From Cellvibrionaceae bacterium (lineage in GTDB: Bacteria > Pseudomonadota > Gammaproteobacteria > Pseudomonadales > Cellvibrionaceae): a DNA stretch of 64,000 nucleotides. The notes below the pieces were generated by a model that had not been told where the DNA came from, ran no database searches, and saw only the letters and a list, made by a program, of their open reading frames with translations. This document shows positions 48,305 to 58,000 of this stretch, piece by piece. The first letter of the stretch is position 1. Every line of letters starts with the position of its first letter. The stretch covers positions 310,001 to 374,000 of the forward strand of contig JAGKWQ010000009.1 of assembly GCA_021151825.1 (NCBI GenBank). Reading direction: 5' to 3'. The translations under genes and the position numbers were made by a program.

Positions 48305-49672
48305 ATGATTTCCCTTCTCTTTAGTTCAGTTTATGGCAGCATCAAAAGGACACCGCTGTTATCCTTTTTAATTATGTTGTTGATTGCTATTGGTCTTGGT
48401 ATCAGCTTGCCAATGATTACTGTTTATCACAATTTAAAGAAAGATCCGCTTCCCGAAAAAAGTCAGAATATTTTCCGTGTTCAGTTGGACAATTGGGGGA
48501 AAGATCGACCATTTCGACAGCCAAATGATCCGCCATATGTAATTACGGCACAAGATGCGCAGGCTATTCGTGGTAATGCTATTCCCGTAGCGCAAGCAGC
48601 GATGTTTGGTGGTGAGGCAAGCATAGATCCTGAAGTCAATGGAGTTCGTCCATTTAACTCGTTGGCCAGAGTTACCGATCGCGATTTTTTTTCCATGTTT
48701 GATGTGCCTTTTGACGAAGGGTCAGCCTGGAGTTTGGCCGAGGAGCAACAGCACGCGTTTGTTATTGTATTAAGTCAACCATTAAAACAACGTTTATTTG
48801 GTAGTGAGCCTGCATTGGGCAAGCAGGTACGTGTTAATAACAATTCATATACTGTGGTCGGCGTGCTTAAAAGCTGGAGCCTCACACCTAAGTTTTACGA
48901 TATGCAAAATCCTTTTGCTCCGGTGGAAGATTTTTTTGTACCGCTATCTGGATATCTTGATCATGGCATTGTGCCGGATTATTGGCGTAGCCCATATCAA
49001 AATGATACGACGTTAAATGAATCCAATTTTGAAAGTTTTTTTGAAGGGACTGAGGTGGTATTTCTGCAATATTGGGTTCAACTTAAAAATGATGAAAAAT
49101 CTCTGTATATGGATTTCCTTAATTCTCACGTTGCAGAGCAGAAAGCATCGGGCCGTTTTCCGAGAGAGTTAAATAATAAATTATCGAATATTAATGAATG
49201 GATCGAAAAGAGATCGGAAGAGTCGCAAGATGCGAGCGGTGTGCAAGCTTTGTTGGTAGTGATGCTGCTATTTTTTGTGGCGTGCCTATTAAACTCCATG
49301 AACATGTTGCTGACCAAATTTATTAGAACCAAAGGCCGTGTAGCTATGTTGCGGTGTATTGGGGCCTCGCAACGATTTGTTTTCGCGCAATATCTGTTGG
49401 AAGTTACTGTATTAGCATTGGCCGGGGGGATATTGGGGCTTTATCTGGCTTATTCGGGATTGGACATCGCCAAATCGTTATTTGAACATGGTTCGACCCA
49501 AATGGCAGCCGGACTTAGTGCAGAAGAGGCCTTTGGCGATTTTTGGAAAATGGACACTGCCATGATTTTTATTAATTTTGGCCTGGCGTTATTCGGAGGC
49601 ATATTAGCTGGTTTGTATCCCGCATGGAAAATATGCCGCGTCCCACCTTCATCAGAAATTAAGTCCTTATAG
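48305..49672 (+). CDS. ABC transporter permease 1 (MacB/FtsX-type)
   Basis: 455 aa from the ATG at 48,305, which follows an AGGA site overlapping the ATPase stop. An upstream in-frame start at 48,197 would overlap the ATPase by about 100 bases and is rejected. One transmembrane helix lies near residues 15-38, then a large periplasmic region of about 270 residues of the MacB_PCD type (NIFRVQLDNW, GEASIDPEVNG, LKQRLFGSEPALGKQV). Three C-terminal helices follow, with the FtsX motif RTKGRVAMLRCIGASQRFVFAQYLLE. With the next gene it forms a heterodimeric permease, unlike MacB, where ATPase and permease are fused. Confidence 0.93.
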   Translation: MISLLFSSVYGSIKRTPLLSFLIMLLIAIGLGISLPMITVYHNLKKDPLPEKSQNIFRVQLDNWGKDRPFRQPNDPPYVITAQDAQAIRGNAIPVAQAAMFGGEASIDPEVNGVRPFNSLARVTDRDFFSMFDVPFDEGSAWSLAEEQQHAFVIVLSQPLKQRLFGSEPALGKQVRVNNNSYTVVGVLKSWSLTPKFYDMQNPFAPVEDFFVPLSGYLDHGIVPDYWRSPYQNDTTLNESNFESFFEGTEVVFLQYWVQLKNDEKSLYMDFLNSHVAEQKASGRFPRELNNKLSNINEWIEKRSEESQDASGVQALLVVMLLFFVACLLNSMNMLLTKFIRTKGRVAMLRCIGASQRFVFAQYLLEVTVLALAGGILGLYLAYSGLDIAKSLFEHGSTQMAAGLSAEEAFGDFWKMDTAMIFINFGLALFGGILAGLYPAWKICRVPPSSEIKSL

Positions 49673-49680
49673 GGTTCATC

Positions 49681-50919
49681 ATGAGTGAATTAGTCACAAT
49701 TCCCAAGGTAATCATGCGGAATAAATCAACGATTGCCTTAACTGTATTCCAGGTAGCTTTGACGCTGGCCGTATTGGTCAACACCTATGCTTCAATTGAT
49801 GGTTATCAAAAAATGATTGATGACGGCATGGGGATGAATCAAAAGCAGGTAGTAACAGTTGAAGTTGAAAGTATCAATCGGCCTACCGATGACACTCCGC
49901 AGCAAGTGCTGGATTTTTATCGCGATCACGCAACCCAGAATATCAATGAAATTAGTGCTATTTCAGGTGTTGTCAGTGTTGCTACTGTAGATTCCTTTCC
50001 GTTGAGCGACAACGCCAAAGTGAATCAGATTCGTTTGGAGCGCGGTTCGGAGGCGTCCACACAAATCACCGTTTACACAGGAGATGAACATGTAATTGAT
50101 ATTCTTGGTTTGCAGTTGATGGCTGGCCGGAAATTTCAGGAAAGTGATTCTCAATGGGTGATGGATTCGAAAATGCAAAGTCGCCAACCGGTGATTATCA
50201 TATCATCAGCCTTGGCCAAGCTTCTTTTTGGCGAAGAAAATCCGCTGGGAAAACAAGTTTATATTGATGATCAGGCGTTAACTGTAATAGCGATAACCGA
50301 TGTGCTGCCTGGCTTGCATCCTTTATGGGCAAACTCCAAATACAGCGCAATTGTCCCGGGAAAATTGGCATTGGTTAAGCGACGGTTTTTAGTAAAAGTT
50401 GAATCGGAATCACTCGTCAACCAAGTGATAGGGGATATCGAAAAAAATCTCTCGTCAGAAACTCAAAGCAGTCGATATATCGTATCGGTTTCAACACTGC
50501 AAGACATCAAAGAAGACACGCTGAAGACAGCCTCGTCAACATTAAAAATTCTGGCTTTTGTAAGTATATTGCTATTAATTGTTACCGCATTTGGAACCTA
50601 TGGACAAACTTCATTCCTCGTATCTAAACGGCGTAAGGAAATAGGAATTAAAAGAGCAATTGGTGCAACAAAGTTGGATGTTTTAATGTATTACCTGATA
50701 GAAAACTCTTACGTAGCTGCAATAGGTGTTTTTTTTGGTTTAGCCCTCACGTATATGCTTAACTTCGTGCTTGTGAATGGTCTTGGTGCAACCAAAATTA
50801 ATAGCGGTATTGTATTGCCTGGAATTTTGTTTATTTGGGCAGTTGGTATTTTGTCAGCGCTACTTCCCGCATGGCAGGCAACAAAAGTGCCTCCCGCATT
50901 GGCGACCCGGTTAACATAG
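49681..50919 (+). CDS. ABC transporter permease 2 (MacB/FtsX-type)
   Basis: 412 aa, beginning 8 bp after the first permease. It has the same plan: an N-terminal helix (about 18-40), a periplasmic domain of about 230 residues (including SALAKLLFGEENPLGKQV, which parallels permease 1), then three C-terminal helices with the FtsX signature (VSKRRKEIGIKRAIGATKLDVLMYYLIE). The two permeases differ clearly in sequence, so they are probably obligate partners rather than recent copies. Together with the adaptor and ATPase they make a complete inner-membrane export unit for the NRPS-PKS product. Confidence 0.93.
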   Translation: MSELVTIPKVIMRNKSTIALTVFQVALTLAVLVNTYASIDGYQKMIDDGMGMNQKQVVTVEVESINRPTDDTPQQVLDFYRDHATQNINEISAISGVVSVATVDSFPLSDNAKVNQIRLERGSEASTQITVYTGDEHVIDILGLQLMAGRKFQESDSQWVMDSKMQSRQPVIIISSALAKLLFGEENPLGKQVYIDDQALTVIAITDVLPGLHPLWANSKYSAIVPGKLALVKRRFLVKVESESLVNQVIGDIEKNLSSETQSSRYIVSVSTLQDIKEDTLKTASSTLKILAFVSILLLIVTAFGTYGQTSFLVSKRRKEIGIKRAIGATKLDVLMYYLIENSYVAAIGVFFGLALTYMLNFVLVNGLGATKINSGIVLPGILFIWAVGILSALLPAWQATKVPPALATRLT

Positions 50920-50930
50920 AGGAAATATAA

Positions 50931-52163
50931 ATGAAAATTATAATTGTATGTCAAGGATCTTATGGGGATGTACTGCCTTTTTTAACCGTTGGAAAAATCC
51001 TTCAACAGCAACGATTTGATGTTGAATTTGTTAGCTATTCCATCTTTAAACCCCTGGCCGATGACGCAGGTTTAAAATTCTTTGGTGTGTGTACTCAAGC
51101 CCAATATGAAGAAATGGTGTCTTGTGATGAAAATCTCTCCAATGAGGATTTTTGTTATCACCATTTTTCCAGTTGTAGCCAATACGCGATTCACCCTGTG
51201 TATGAGTTCATTGCTGATCGGCATCGCAAAGAAAAATGCATAGTAATATCTTCATTAATTTGTGATGGTGCTCTATGGGCTTGTAAAGATTATGCAATTC
51301 CATTCATTGCAATGTTGCTAAGTCCATCTGATATCTTGCGCAGGTTAGCAATGATCCAGAAGTTGGAGCGAGGCGAGAAAATAATCGATACTGATATCTC
51401 GCGTGAACGTCTTATTGTCGATAGTGTACGGGAGAGAATGGGATTGCCCGCGTTTTCCGGTGATCGAGAGCAATTGTTGCCTGACATAAAATTAACTATA
51501 TGTTTGTTTCCTTACTCAATGGTAGAGGGTGCGCTTCCGGATGTTGACCTTGTAAAACATGGAGTACATTTCACAGGCTTTTTGAAGGACATGCAAAAGG
51601 TTCAAAAAAATACAGCCGACATTGATCCTGAAGTTGATATTGTTTATACCTGCGGTTCGGCATTTTGTGCATCCACTCAGGAGTTGGATTGTTTTGAGTT
51701 GCTTTGCGAATCCCTCGGGAAAAATGGTCTGGTTATTTCGAATAATTTCGATTTTGACGGAAAGGTTTTTTCTCCGCGAGTGAAGCTGGCTAGAAGTGTA
51801 AATATGCGTCGGGTTTTACACAATGCCCAGCTTATTATTCACCACGGTGGAATAGGTACTATCGCGGACGCCATTTACGCTCGATGCCCACAGCTGATTA
51901 TGCCGCGTGCATTTGATCAGTTTTCAAATGCGGATATGGTGTCAAATATTGGAATAGGTGCCCGTTACGATCTTAATGCGATTGGAGATAAGGCTAATTT
52001 TGAAGCAGTCGTAAAAGAACAAATTAATAATCGCCAAATGATTCAGGAGATTATTTTGAAAAGTGGCCTCGATTGCATCGATATGTCAATGTTGGCTGAT
52101 TTGTTAGGAAAGATAATTCGCGTACCGGATAATAGTAGAACTGAAAAACTTGAATATATTTGA
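50931..52163 (+). CDS. GT1-family (GT-B) glycosyltransferase
   Basis: 410 aa, ATG with AGAGGA upstream. The N-terminus (IIIVCQGSYGDVLPFLTVGKILQQ) and the C-terminal motif HHGGIGTIADAI (H304, H305, G306, G307), followed by PQLIMPRAFDQFSNADMV, are those of UGT/GtfB-like natural-product glycosyltransferases. These use a nucleotide sugar as donor and have the two-lobed GT-B fold. The enzyme is predicted cytosolic, with no signal peptide. It likely attaches a sugar to the peptide-polyketide, perhaps on a beta-hydroxyl group made by one of the two hydroxylases or on Thr. No deoxysugar biosynthesis genes are in the window, so the donor is probably a common cellular NDP-sugar or is encoded to the left. 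The possibility of self-resistance by intracellular glycosylation also fits. Confidence 0.9.
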   Translation: MKIIIVCQGSYGDVLPFLTVGKILQQQRFDVEFVSYSIFKPLADDAGLKFFGVCTQAQYEEMVSCDENLSNEDFCYHHFSSCSQYAIHPVYEFIADRHRKEKCIVISSLICDGALWACKDYAIPFIAMLLSPSDILRRLAMIQKLERGEKIIDTDISRERLIVDSVRERMGLPAFSGDREQLLPDIKLTICLFPYSMVEGALPDVDLVKHGVHFTGFLKDMQKVQKNTADIDPEVDIVYTCGSAFCASTQELDCFELLCESLGKNGLVISNNFDFDGKVFSPRVKLARSVNMRRVLHNAQLIIHHGGIGTIADAIYARCPQLIMPRAFDQFSNADMVSNIGIGARYDLNAIGDKANFEAVVKEQINNRQMIQEIILKSGLDCIDMSMLADLLGKIIRVPDNSRTEKLEYI

Positions 52164-52226
52164 TTGATGAATCGACCAGTTCATCGTTCCCATTTATATT
52201 GCTAATCAATAGGAAAACGAATAGCA

Positions 52227-53129
52227 ATGAAATTCACTAAAAAGGTAGTAATGTCTTTAGTTTGGGTGACATTTCTTTCGCTCACTCTAAGTGCTTGCGG
52301 TGTATTTGTCGATTCGAAAGCTTTGCCTGAACGCCATGGACAGGTTGAGTCCAGGCTTTTTATTGGAGAAAAACCTGGCCAGCCCTTGATTGTGGGTTTT
52401 GGTGGTTCAGAAGGAGGAAATGCATGGGCAAGCGATTATTGGAAGCCCCAAAGGGACAAGTTTTTAGCGAAGGGTTATGCATTTTTAGCTATCGGTTACT
52501 TTGGAACCCGTGAGACGCCCAGGCAGCTGGATAGAATTGCACTGGATTCAATTCATCGCTCAATTATTGATGCAACAAAAAATCCAATGATCAATTCACA
52601 TTGCATTGCATTGATTGGTGGTTCAAAAGGAGCGGAATTGGTTTTGTCTTTAGCAAGTTATTACCCCAACTATAACGCTGTTGTGGCTATTGTGCCGGGG
52701 AGCGCTATTTTTCCCGCTTTAACGTTATCCATGGATACGTCGTCGTTTAGTTATCAGGGCGCCGAGCTTCCCTTTGTTCCTGTTCCGTGGAGTGCTACGC
52801 CTGCGTTGATTAAACGTGATTTGCGCACTGCGTTTCAAAAGATGATGGACAATCAACAAGCGATGGATCGAGCGGCCATTCAGGTAGAAAAAATTCAGGG
52901 CCCCATTATGTTATTGTCGGCTACGCGAGATGAAATGTGGCCATCAGCAGAAATGTCTGAGCAAATGATACACCGCTTACATGCGCATCAATTTATTTAT
53001 CCGGCGGAACATGTTGCTATTGAGGGCGGGCATACTGAACCGTTAAAGCATTTTGATTTGGTAGAAAACTTTCTTGATAAAAATTTTTTACCGCAAAGTG
53101 CTACCGGGTGCAATGTAAACATTCATTAA
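52227..53129 (+). CDS. Lipoprotein alpha/beta hydrolase (BAAT_C-like)
   Basis: 300 aa. It has a lipoprotein signal peptide ending in the lipobox LSAC, Cys24; Gly at +2 favours outer-membrane sorting. The mature part is an alpha/beta hydrolase related to the acyl-CoA:amino acid N-acyltransferase/thioesterase C-terminal domain (BAAT_C). The nucleophile is Ser133 in IGGSKGAEL, an acid residue is likely in ATRDEMWPS, and the histidine is in GGHTEP. It is the last gene of the co-directional block and starts 63 bp after the glycosyltransferase. Its periplasmic location argues against it being the chain-releasing thioesterase. It could hydrolyse or mature the exported product, or give immunity. Family is reasonably sure; function unknown. 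Confidence 0.82.
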   Translation: MKFTKKVVMSLVWVTFLSLTLSACGVFVDSKALPERHGQVESRLFIGEKPGQPLIVGFGGSEGGNAWASDYWKPQRDKFLAKGYAFLAIGYFGTRETPRQLDRIALDSIHRSIIDATKNPMINSHCIALIGGSKGAELVLSLASYYPNYNAVVAIVPGSAIFPALTLSMDTSSFSYQGAELPFVPVPWSATPALIKRDLRTAFQKMMDNQQAMDRAAIQVEKIQGPIMLLSATRDEMWPSAEMSEQMIHRLHAHQFIYPAEHVAIEGGHTEPLKHFDLVENFLDKNFLPQSATGCNVNIH

Positions 53130-53262
53130 TTTATGGAACTCAAAAAATATCGACTGGACTATATTAAGTTTTACAAAGGGAAAAAATTATTCCGCAAAAC
53201 CACAATTCATAGCATTTGCAAGAATGGAATGCTGTAGTTGTTAACCAAAGCAGAACAAAAAG

Positions 53263-53455
53263 CTAAGCACATTTTTCCAATTCAATTGGACTTTTATAAC
53301 CCAATATCAAATACGGCCGGCGTGAGTTGTACCAGGTAACAATGTACGCCCGCCCATCCTGAATAGTATCTTCTCGGTTATGGTATAGTTATTCCTGATT
53401 CACTCACGTTTCAGACTACTAAAAAAGCACTCTGCTACAATGTGTTGTCCCAATA
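53263..53455 (-). pseudogene. Remnant of IS3-family transposase (orfB C-terminus)
   Basis: Reading the minus strand gives unmistakable pieces of an IS3-group DDE transposase end: YWDNT, then AECFFSSLKRE followed by an in-frame stop. After a frame change comes REDTIQDGRAYIVTWYNSRRP and LGYKSPIELE, ending at a TAG (complement of 53,263-53,265). At least two frame breaks and one internal stop are needed to join the pieces, and only the last third or so of the gene is left. No intact terminal inverted repeats were found. The remnant lies just past the last gene of the biosynthetic block, so it probably records an old insertion or rearrangement at this border. Confidence 0.8.
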
Positions 53456-53653
53456 ACGTACTCACACCAATATAATCTTTATTTCACGTTTATATGTAAT
53501 GAGGAAACTTTCTTTGGATTGAAAGGTTTTTTGATTTTTTGTAAGTTCGATAGCGAACTGAAAGAAGCTTTGAATGAGTGTACCCTAACATACTGAATGC
53601 CTATTGTATTGCACTATCGTAATCCAGAGGCCGTAATGAATGAGGGTAAGATT

Positions 53654-53869
53654 ATGAATAAATATGAAGCGTCAAAATCAGAATCACAACATCAGCGAAT
53701 TTACGTAAACAAAATTCGGAAAAGCCAATTGGCACACGAATCCAAAAAAAACTATAACCCCCTGTATCCTAATGGAGTTAACAATAAGGCTAATGATCAT
53801 GATGGCGACAGGTTGGTGAAGGATTCAGAAGCGTCAAACGAGGATGTATCCAAAAATCAGGAGCAATAG
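53654..53869 (+). CDS. Hypothetical small hydrophilic protein
   Basis: About 71 aa from the ATG at 53,654, which has GAGGG 7 bases upstream. An ATG at 53,636 with AGAGG upstream would add six residues. The protein is rich in Lys, Ser, Asn, Glu and Gln. It has no Cys or Trp, no hydrophobic segment and no motif I recognise, so it is probably disordered. The good ribosome site is the main reason to accept it. It stands alone in a gene-poor stretch between the transposase remnant and the hydrolase gene, so it could also be a chance frame. Confidence 0.4.
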   Translation: MNKYEASKSESQHQRIYVNKIRKSQLAHESKKNYNPLYPNGVNNKANDHDGDRLVKDSEASNEDVSKNQEQ

Positions 53870-54182
53870 TAATCCGGGAAATGAAATCAAAATAGCTTCT
53901 ACTTCAGCCCATTGAGCTGATGTATAAAATACTTTATTTATCAACACCTCGCGCAATTAAGAATTTTATTCAATAAAGATAAAAGAAAGGGTTTGACTGA
54001 GTATTGTCATATGAACTTGGTTTTTAATAATGCTAATTTATGCATATGAGATCAATATTACGTTATTGATCAGCATCATTCTGTCTAAAAAATATTTCTT
54101 ACTTCACTAAGTACGCTGAAGCACAGACACTTTCCTCAATTATATTCATGCTACCTATAACTTTATTCAAGGTGGCGACGCA
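53870..54182. other. Intergenic region, likely promoter region of the hydrolase gene
   Basis: 313 bases with no credible gene on either strand. The sequence is strongly A+T-rich. The only structure seen is a perfect inverted repeat at 54,050-54,071 (listed separately). A good ribosome site (AAGGTGG) lies about 8 bases before the ATG at 54,183. I could not fix a sigma-70 promoter with confidence, and there is no clear terminator hairpin with a T-run. Confidence 0.5.
54050..54071. promoter_or_regulatory. Perfect 8-bp inverted repeat (candidate operator)
   Basis: The arms GATCAATA and TATTGATC are exact reverse complements with a 6-base spacer (TTACGT). The centre is about 120 bases upstream of the hydrolase start. 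There is no T-run after it, so a terminator is unlikely, and a dimeric transcription factor site is the simplest reading. No regulator is encoded nearby. Confidence 0.3.
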
Positions 54183-55019
54183 ATGGCATTTATCAAAACT
54201 CAAGATAAAACTGATCTTTATGTGAAAGATTGGGGTAAAGGTAATCTGGTTGTGCTCATCCACGGATGGCCTTTGTCCGCTGATAGTTGGGATGATATAG
54301 ATGTAGATTTAGTCGAGGCCGGGTATCGCGTGGTCGCTTATGATCGTCGCGGTTTCGGACGATCTGATCAGCCTTCAGCTGGGTACGATTACGATACCTT
54401 GGCTGATGATCTCGCTGCAGTACTCAATTATGCATTTACCACACAACCTATTGGAGACAAAGCAACGCTAGTTGGATTTTCAATGGGTGGTGGTGAAGTT
54501 GCTCGCTATATGTCTCGTTATGGCGGCAAAGGTGTAGACAGGACAGTGCTGATTGCCTCTATATTGCCGTTTCGTTTGCAAACCGAAGACAATCCCGCCG
54601 GTGTTGCCCAGGCAGAATTTGATAAAACAGAAAAAGCATTGCGTGTTGATCGTCCTCATTTTTTTAAAGGTTTCTTTGAACGATTTTTTGGTGTTACGGC
54701 TACTGCTCATCCGGTGAGTGTCGAGCTATTGGCATGGATGCAAACTATTGCGATGCAAGCCAGTGCTAAAGCAACATTGGCTTGTTTGCATTCCTTTTCG
54801 CGCACTGATTTTCGGGCAGACCTCGACGCATTTAACGTTCCCACTTTAATCATTCACGGGACGAACGATTTAATTGTCCCGATTGAAAACTCTTCACATC
54901 GCGCTGTAGAAAAAATAAAACATGCTGTTTTTCGTGAGTACCCAAATGCTGCTCATGGTTTATTTGTCACCGAAAGGCATCGGTTGGTGCAAGATTTATT
55001 ATCATTTTTGCGCGAATAA
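54183..55019 (+). CDS. Alpha/beta hydrolase (non-heme chloroperoxidase/arylesterase-like)
   Basis: 278 aa. Typical pattern of the cofactor-free haloperoxidase/esterase group: HGWPLSADSWDD (oxyanion region), YDRRGFGRSDQP, nucleophile Ser100 in GFSMGGGEVARY, acid Asp in HGTNDLIVPIE and the catalytic His in AAHGLFVT. There is no signal peptide, so it is cytosolic. Enzymes of this group hydrolyse small esters and show perhydrolase activity; physiological substrates are usually unknown. The gene starts after a 313-bp gap and is followed 5 bp later by the glucan synthase-like gene. It thus belongs with that gene rather than with the NRPS cluster. Confidence 0.92.
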   Translation: MAFIKTQDKTDLYVKDWGKGNLVVLIHGWPLSADSWDDIDVDLVEAGYRVVAYDRRGFGRSDQPSAGYDYDTLADDLAAVLNYAFTTQPIGDKATLVGFSMGGGEVARYMSRYGGKGVDRTVLIASILPFRLQTEDNPAGVAQAEFDKTEKALRVDRPHFFKGFFERFFGVTATAHPVSVELLAWMQTIAMQASAKATLACLHSFSRTDFRADLDAFNVPTLIIHGTNDLIVPIENSSHRAVEKIKHAVFREYPNAAHGLFVTERHRLVQDLLSFLRE

Positions 55020-55024
55020 CTCGC

Positions 55025-58000
55025 ATGACTATAGCGAGTTGGAGTAAAGCAATTTCACGGGTAATTCAATTCGACAGTAATCAGTGGCGCAACCTGTTTT
55101 ACGGTTCTGATGAACACTCTGTCGAAAATCTAAGCCCATTGCGCGCGGAGCTATTCAGCGTTGATCAGATGGAAGCCTTTGGCAAAGCATTGGCGAGTGA
55201 ACATACCCTCGGTAAAAATTCTGGCCGCGATTATTTACTGAAACGCCTGGATGAGAATGAGCGGGTTTTACTCAGTGGCTGCGCGTTACTGACGGTGGAA
55301 ATAAAAAATCGGTTACGTATCGCACCAGCGGGTGAATGGTTGCTCGATAACTTTTACATGATTGAAGAGCAGATCCGTACAGCCAAACGGCACTTTCCTA
55401 AAAATTACAGCCGCGAATTGCCGCGTTTGGGTTCAGGCCAATCAATTGGTTTGCCGCGCGTTTACGATTTGGCACTCGCTGCTATTTCGCACGGTGATGG
55501 ACGTGTAGATGAAGAAATGTTGAGCCGTTTTATTGCATCCTATCAAACCGTCACGCCGCTTACCCTTGGTGAACTCTGGGCGATTCCGATCATGTTGCGT
55601 TTAGCGCTGATTGAAAATTTGCGCCGCGTCAGTTTGCGTATCACTGACGCACGTACCTATTTAAATCAGGCCCGTGATTGGGCGAGCCAAATGATTGAGG
55701 TTGCCGAGAGTGATCCCAAAAATTTAATTATTGTTATCGCCGATATGGCACGTTCCAACCCGCCGATGGTAAGCGCGTTTATTGCTGAGCTAGTGCGTCG
55801 TTTACAAGGGCATGGCCCTGCGCTGGCCTTGCCACTTACCTGGATTGAACAGCGACTCGCCGAAGAAAGCCTGACTATTGAGCAAATGGTGCATGCAGAA
55901 AATCAACAACAAGCGGTTGATCAGGTTTCTATTAGTAATAGCATTGGCAGCTTGCGCTTTTTAGGTGCTTATGACTGGCGAGTATTTGTGGAATCCATGA
56001 GTATCGTCGAGCAAATCCTGCGCGAAGATCAAAATAATATTTATAGCAATATGGATTTTGCAACGCGCGATGATTATCGCCGTGTTGTTGATCGCCTTGC
56101 TAAATTCAGCAAGGTTGCAGAAGCGGATGTAGCACGCGCCGCGATTGATCTTGCAAATACAGTGACTGGCCCCGCGCAGGTAGCGATTGCGCCTGCACGC
56201 GCTGCAAGTGAATCGCCGCAGCTTGCGGAAAAAAATGGGCACGCTGTTGAAACTGAAACCTACACACAACATGTCGGTTACTACCTGCTTGATGATGGCT
56301 TGCTGCAGCTCGAAAAAAGTATCGCCGCGCAGTTACCATTTTGGGCGCAGGTGCGACGTGTTTGCGCCGGCGTGCGCTTGCCGTTGTATCTCGGCACCCA
56401 TGTTTTGCTCACTATGTTCACGGCGGCGGGTTTACTGTTATTAGCACAGCACACTGGTGTATCCGGTTGGCAGTTAGTTGTGTTGGGCGTGTTAGCGGTG
56501 CTCGGTGGCACGGCGCTTTCGTCGGCGTTGGTGAACTGGATTGCCACGCTGGTGGTGTTGCCCAAGCGTTTGCCGCAGTTGGATTTTGCGCGTGGTATTC
56601 CCGCAGAACTGGCAACACTGGTGGTGGTGCCAACATTACTTACCAGCCAAAAAAATATCGATGATTTATTGGAGTCGCTCGAAGTACATTTTCTGGGTAA
56701 CCGCGATGCACAACTGTATTTTGCGTTGCTTACAGATTTCGGCGATGCAGTAGCCGAATTATTGCCAGGTGATGAAGAGCTGCTAGCGCGAGTGAGTGCA
56801 GGCATTGAACAACTTAATGCGCGTTACTCATTAGAGCAGGGCAGTGAGGATGTAATTGATTCAATAAATGGAGATCGGTTTTTTCTGTTTCATCGCCCGC
56901 GTTTATGGAATTCAATCGCCAAATGCTGGATGGGTTATGAACGCAAGCGGGGCAAGCTGGCGGATTTAAATTGGCTGTTACGTAACGGATACCAGCACAG
57001 TTCTCCGCAAGCTTTTTCGGTCATTGTTGGCGATATCAACACCTTGCCGCAGGTGCGTTATGTCATCACCCTGGATAGCGATACCCAGTTGCCGCGCGAT
57101 GCTGCCCGGCAATTTGTGGGCGCGATGGCGCATCCGCTCAATCGCCCTGTTTTTGATATTGAACGGCAAACGATTGCGCGCGGTTACGGTATTTTGCAGC
57201 CGCGGATGGCGGCAAGTCTGGCGGCAGATAATCGCTCGCGCTATGCGCAACTGTATGGCAGTGAACCGGGAATTGACCCTTACACTCGCTCGGTGTCGGA
57301 TGTGTATCAGGATGTGTTTGGTGAAGGTTCGTTTATTGGCAAAGGTATTTATGATCTGGATGCGTTTGAACGAACGCTAGGCGAGCGTTTTCCCGACAAT
57401 CGCATCCTCAGTCACGATTTGCTGGAAGGCTGCTATGCGCGTTCGGGTTTGCTGAGCGATGTGCATCTCTATGAAAATTCGCCGTCCCGTTACCAGGTCG
57501 ATGTGAGTCGACGCGAGCGCTGGATTCGCGGAGACTGGCAAATTGCCAGTTGGTTGTGGCCTCGCGTACCTGATGCAAAAGGGCAACCAGTAGCGAATCC
57601 GTTGTCAGTGTTGTCGCGCTGGAAAATTGCCGACAATCTTTTGCGCAGCCTTGCACCGGCAGCCATATTACTGTTGCTATTGATTGGATGGACATTGGTG
57701 AGTGCGCCATTGTTATGGACACTGGCTGTATTGTGCATCATTGCATTGCCGCCGATATTGGCAACGCTGCTCGACTTCTTACGCAAACCTGACGAAGTGT
57801 TTTGGCGCAGGCATGTGATCGCGCTCGGCGATACCGCGACCCGCCAGCTGGTGCAGGTGTTGTTTCGCATCAGCTGTTTGCCGCACGAAGCCAGTTTCAG
57901 CCTGACTGCTATATTACGTAGCTTTTGGCGCTTGTGGTTTGCGCCAGCGCGCTTGCTGGAGTGGTACACCTCGGCTGAGCAAGAGCACAAAGCACGAAGT

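Noticed and set aside
2..53129. Siderophore cluster
   Set aside because: Beta-hydroxy-Asp and an ornithine-like code hint at metal binding. However, there is no TonB receptor, no N-hydroxylase and no recognisable iron regulator site in the window, and a KS-AT-KR statine unit is unusual for siderophores. Kept only as an open possibility.
53211..53233. Inverted repeat AGCATT/AATGCT as terminator or IS end
   Set aside because: Short arms, an 11-base loop, no T-run, and no matching copy on the other side of the transposase remnant.
53544..53559. Hairpin AGTTCG-ATAG-CGAACT as transcription terminator
   Set aside because: The stem is only 6 bp and no T-run follows on either strand.
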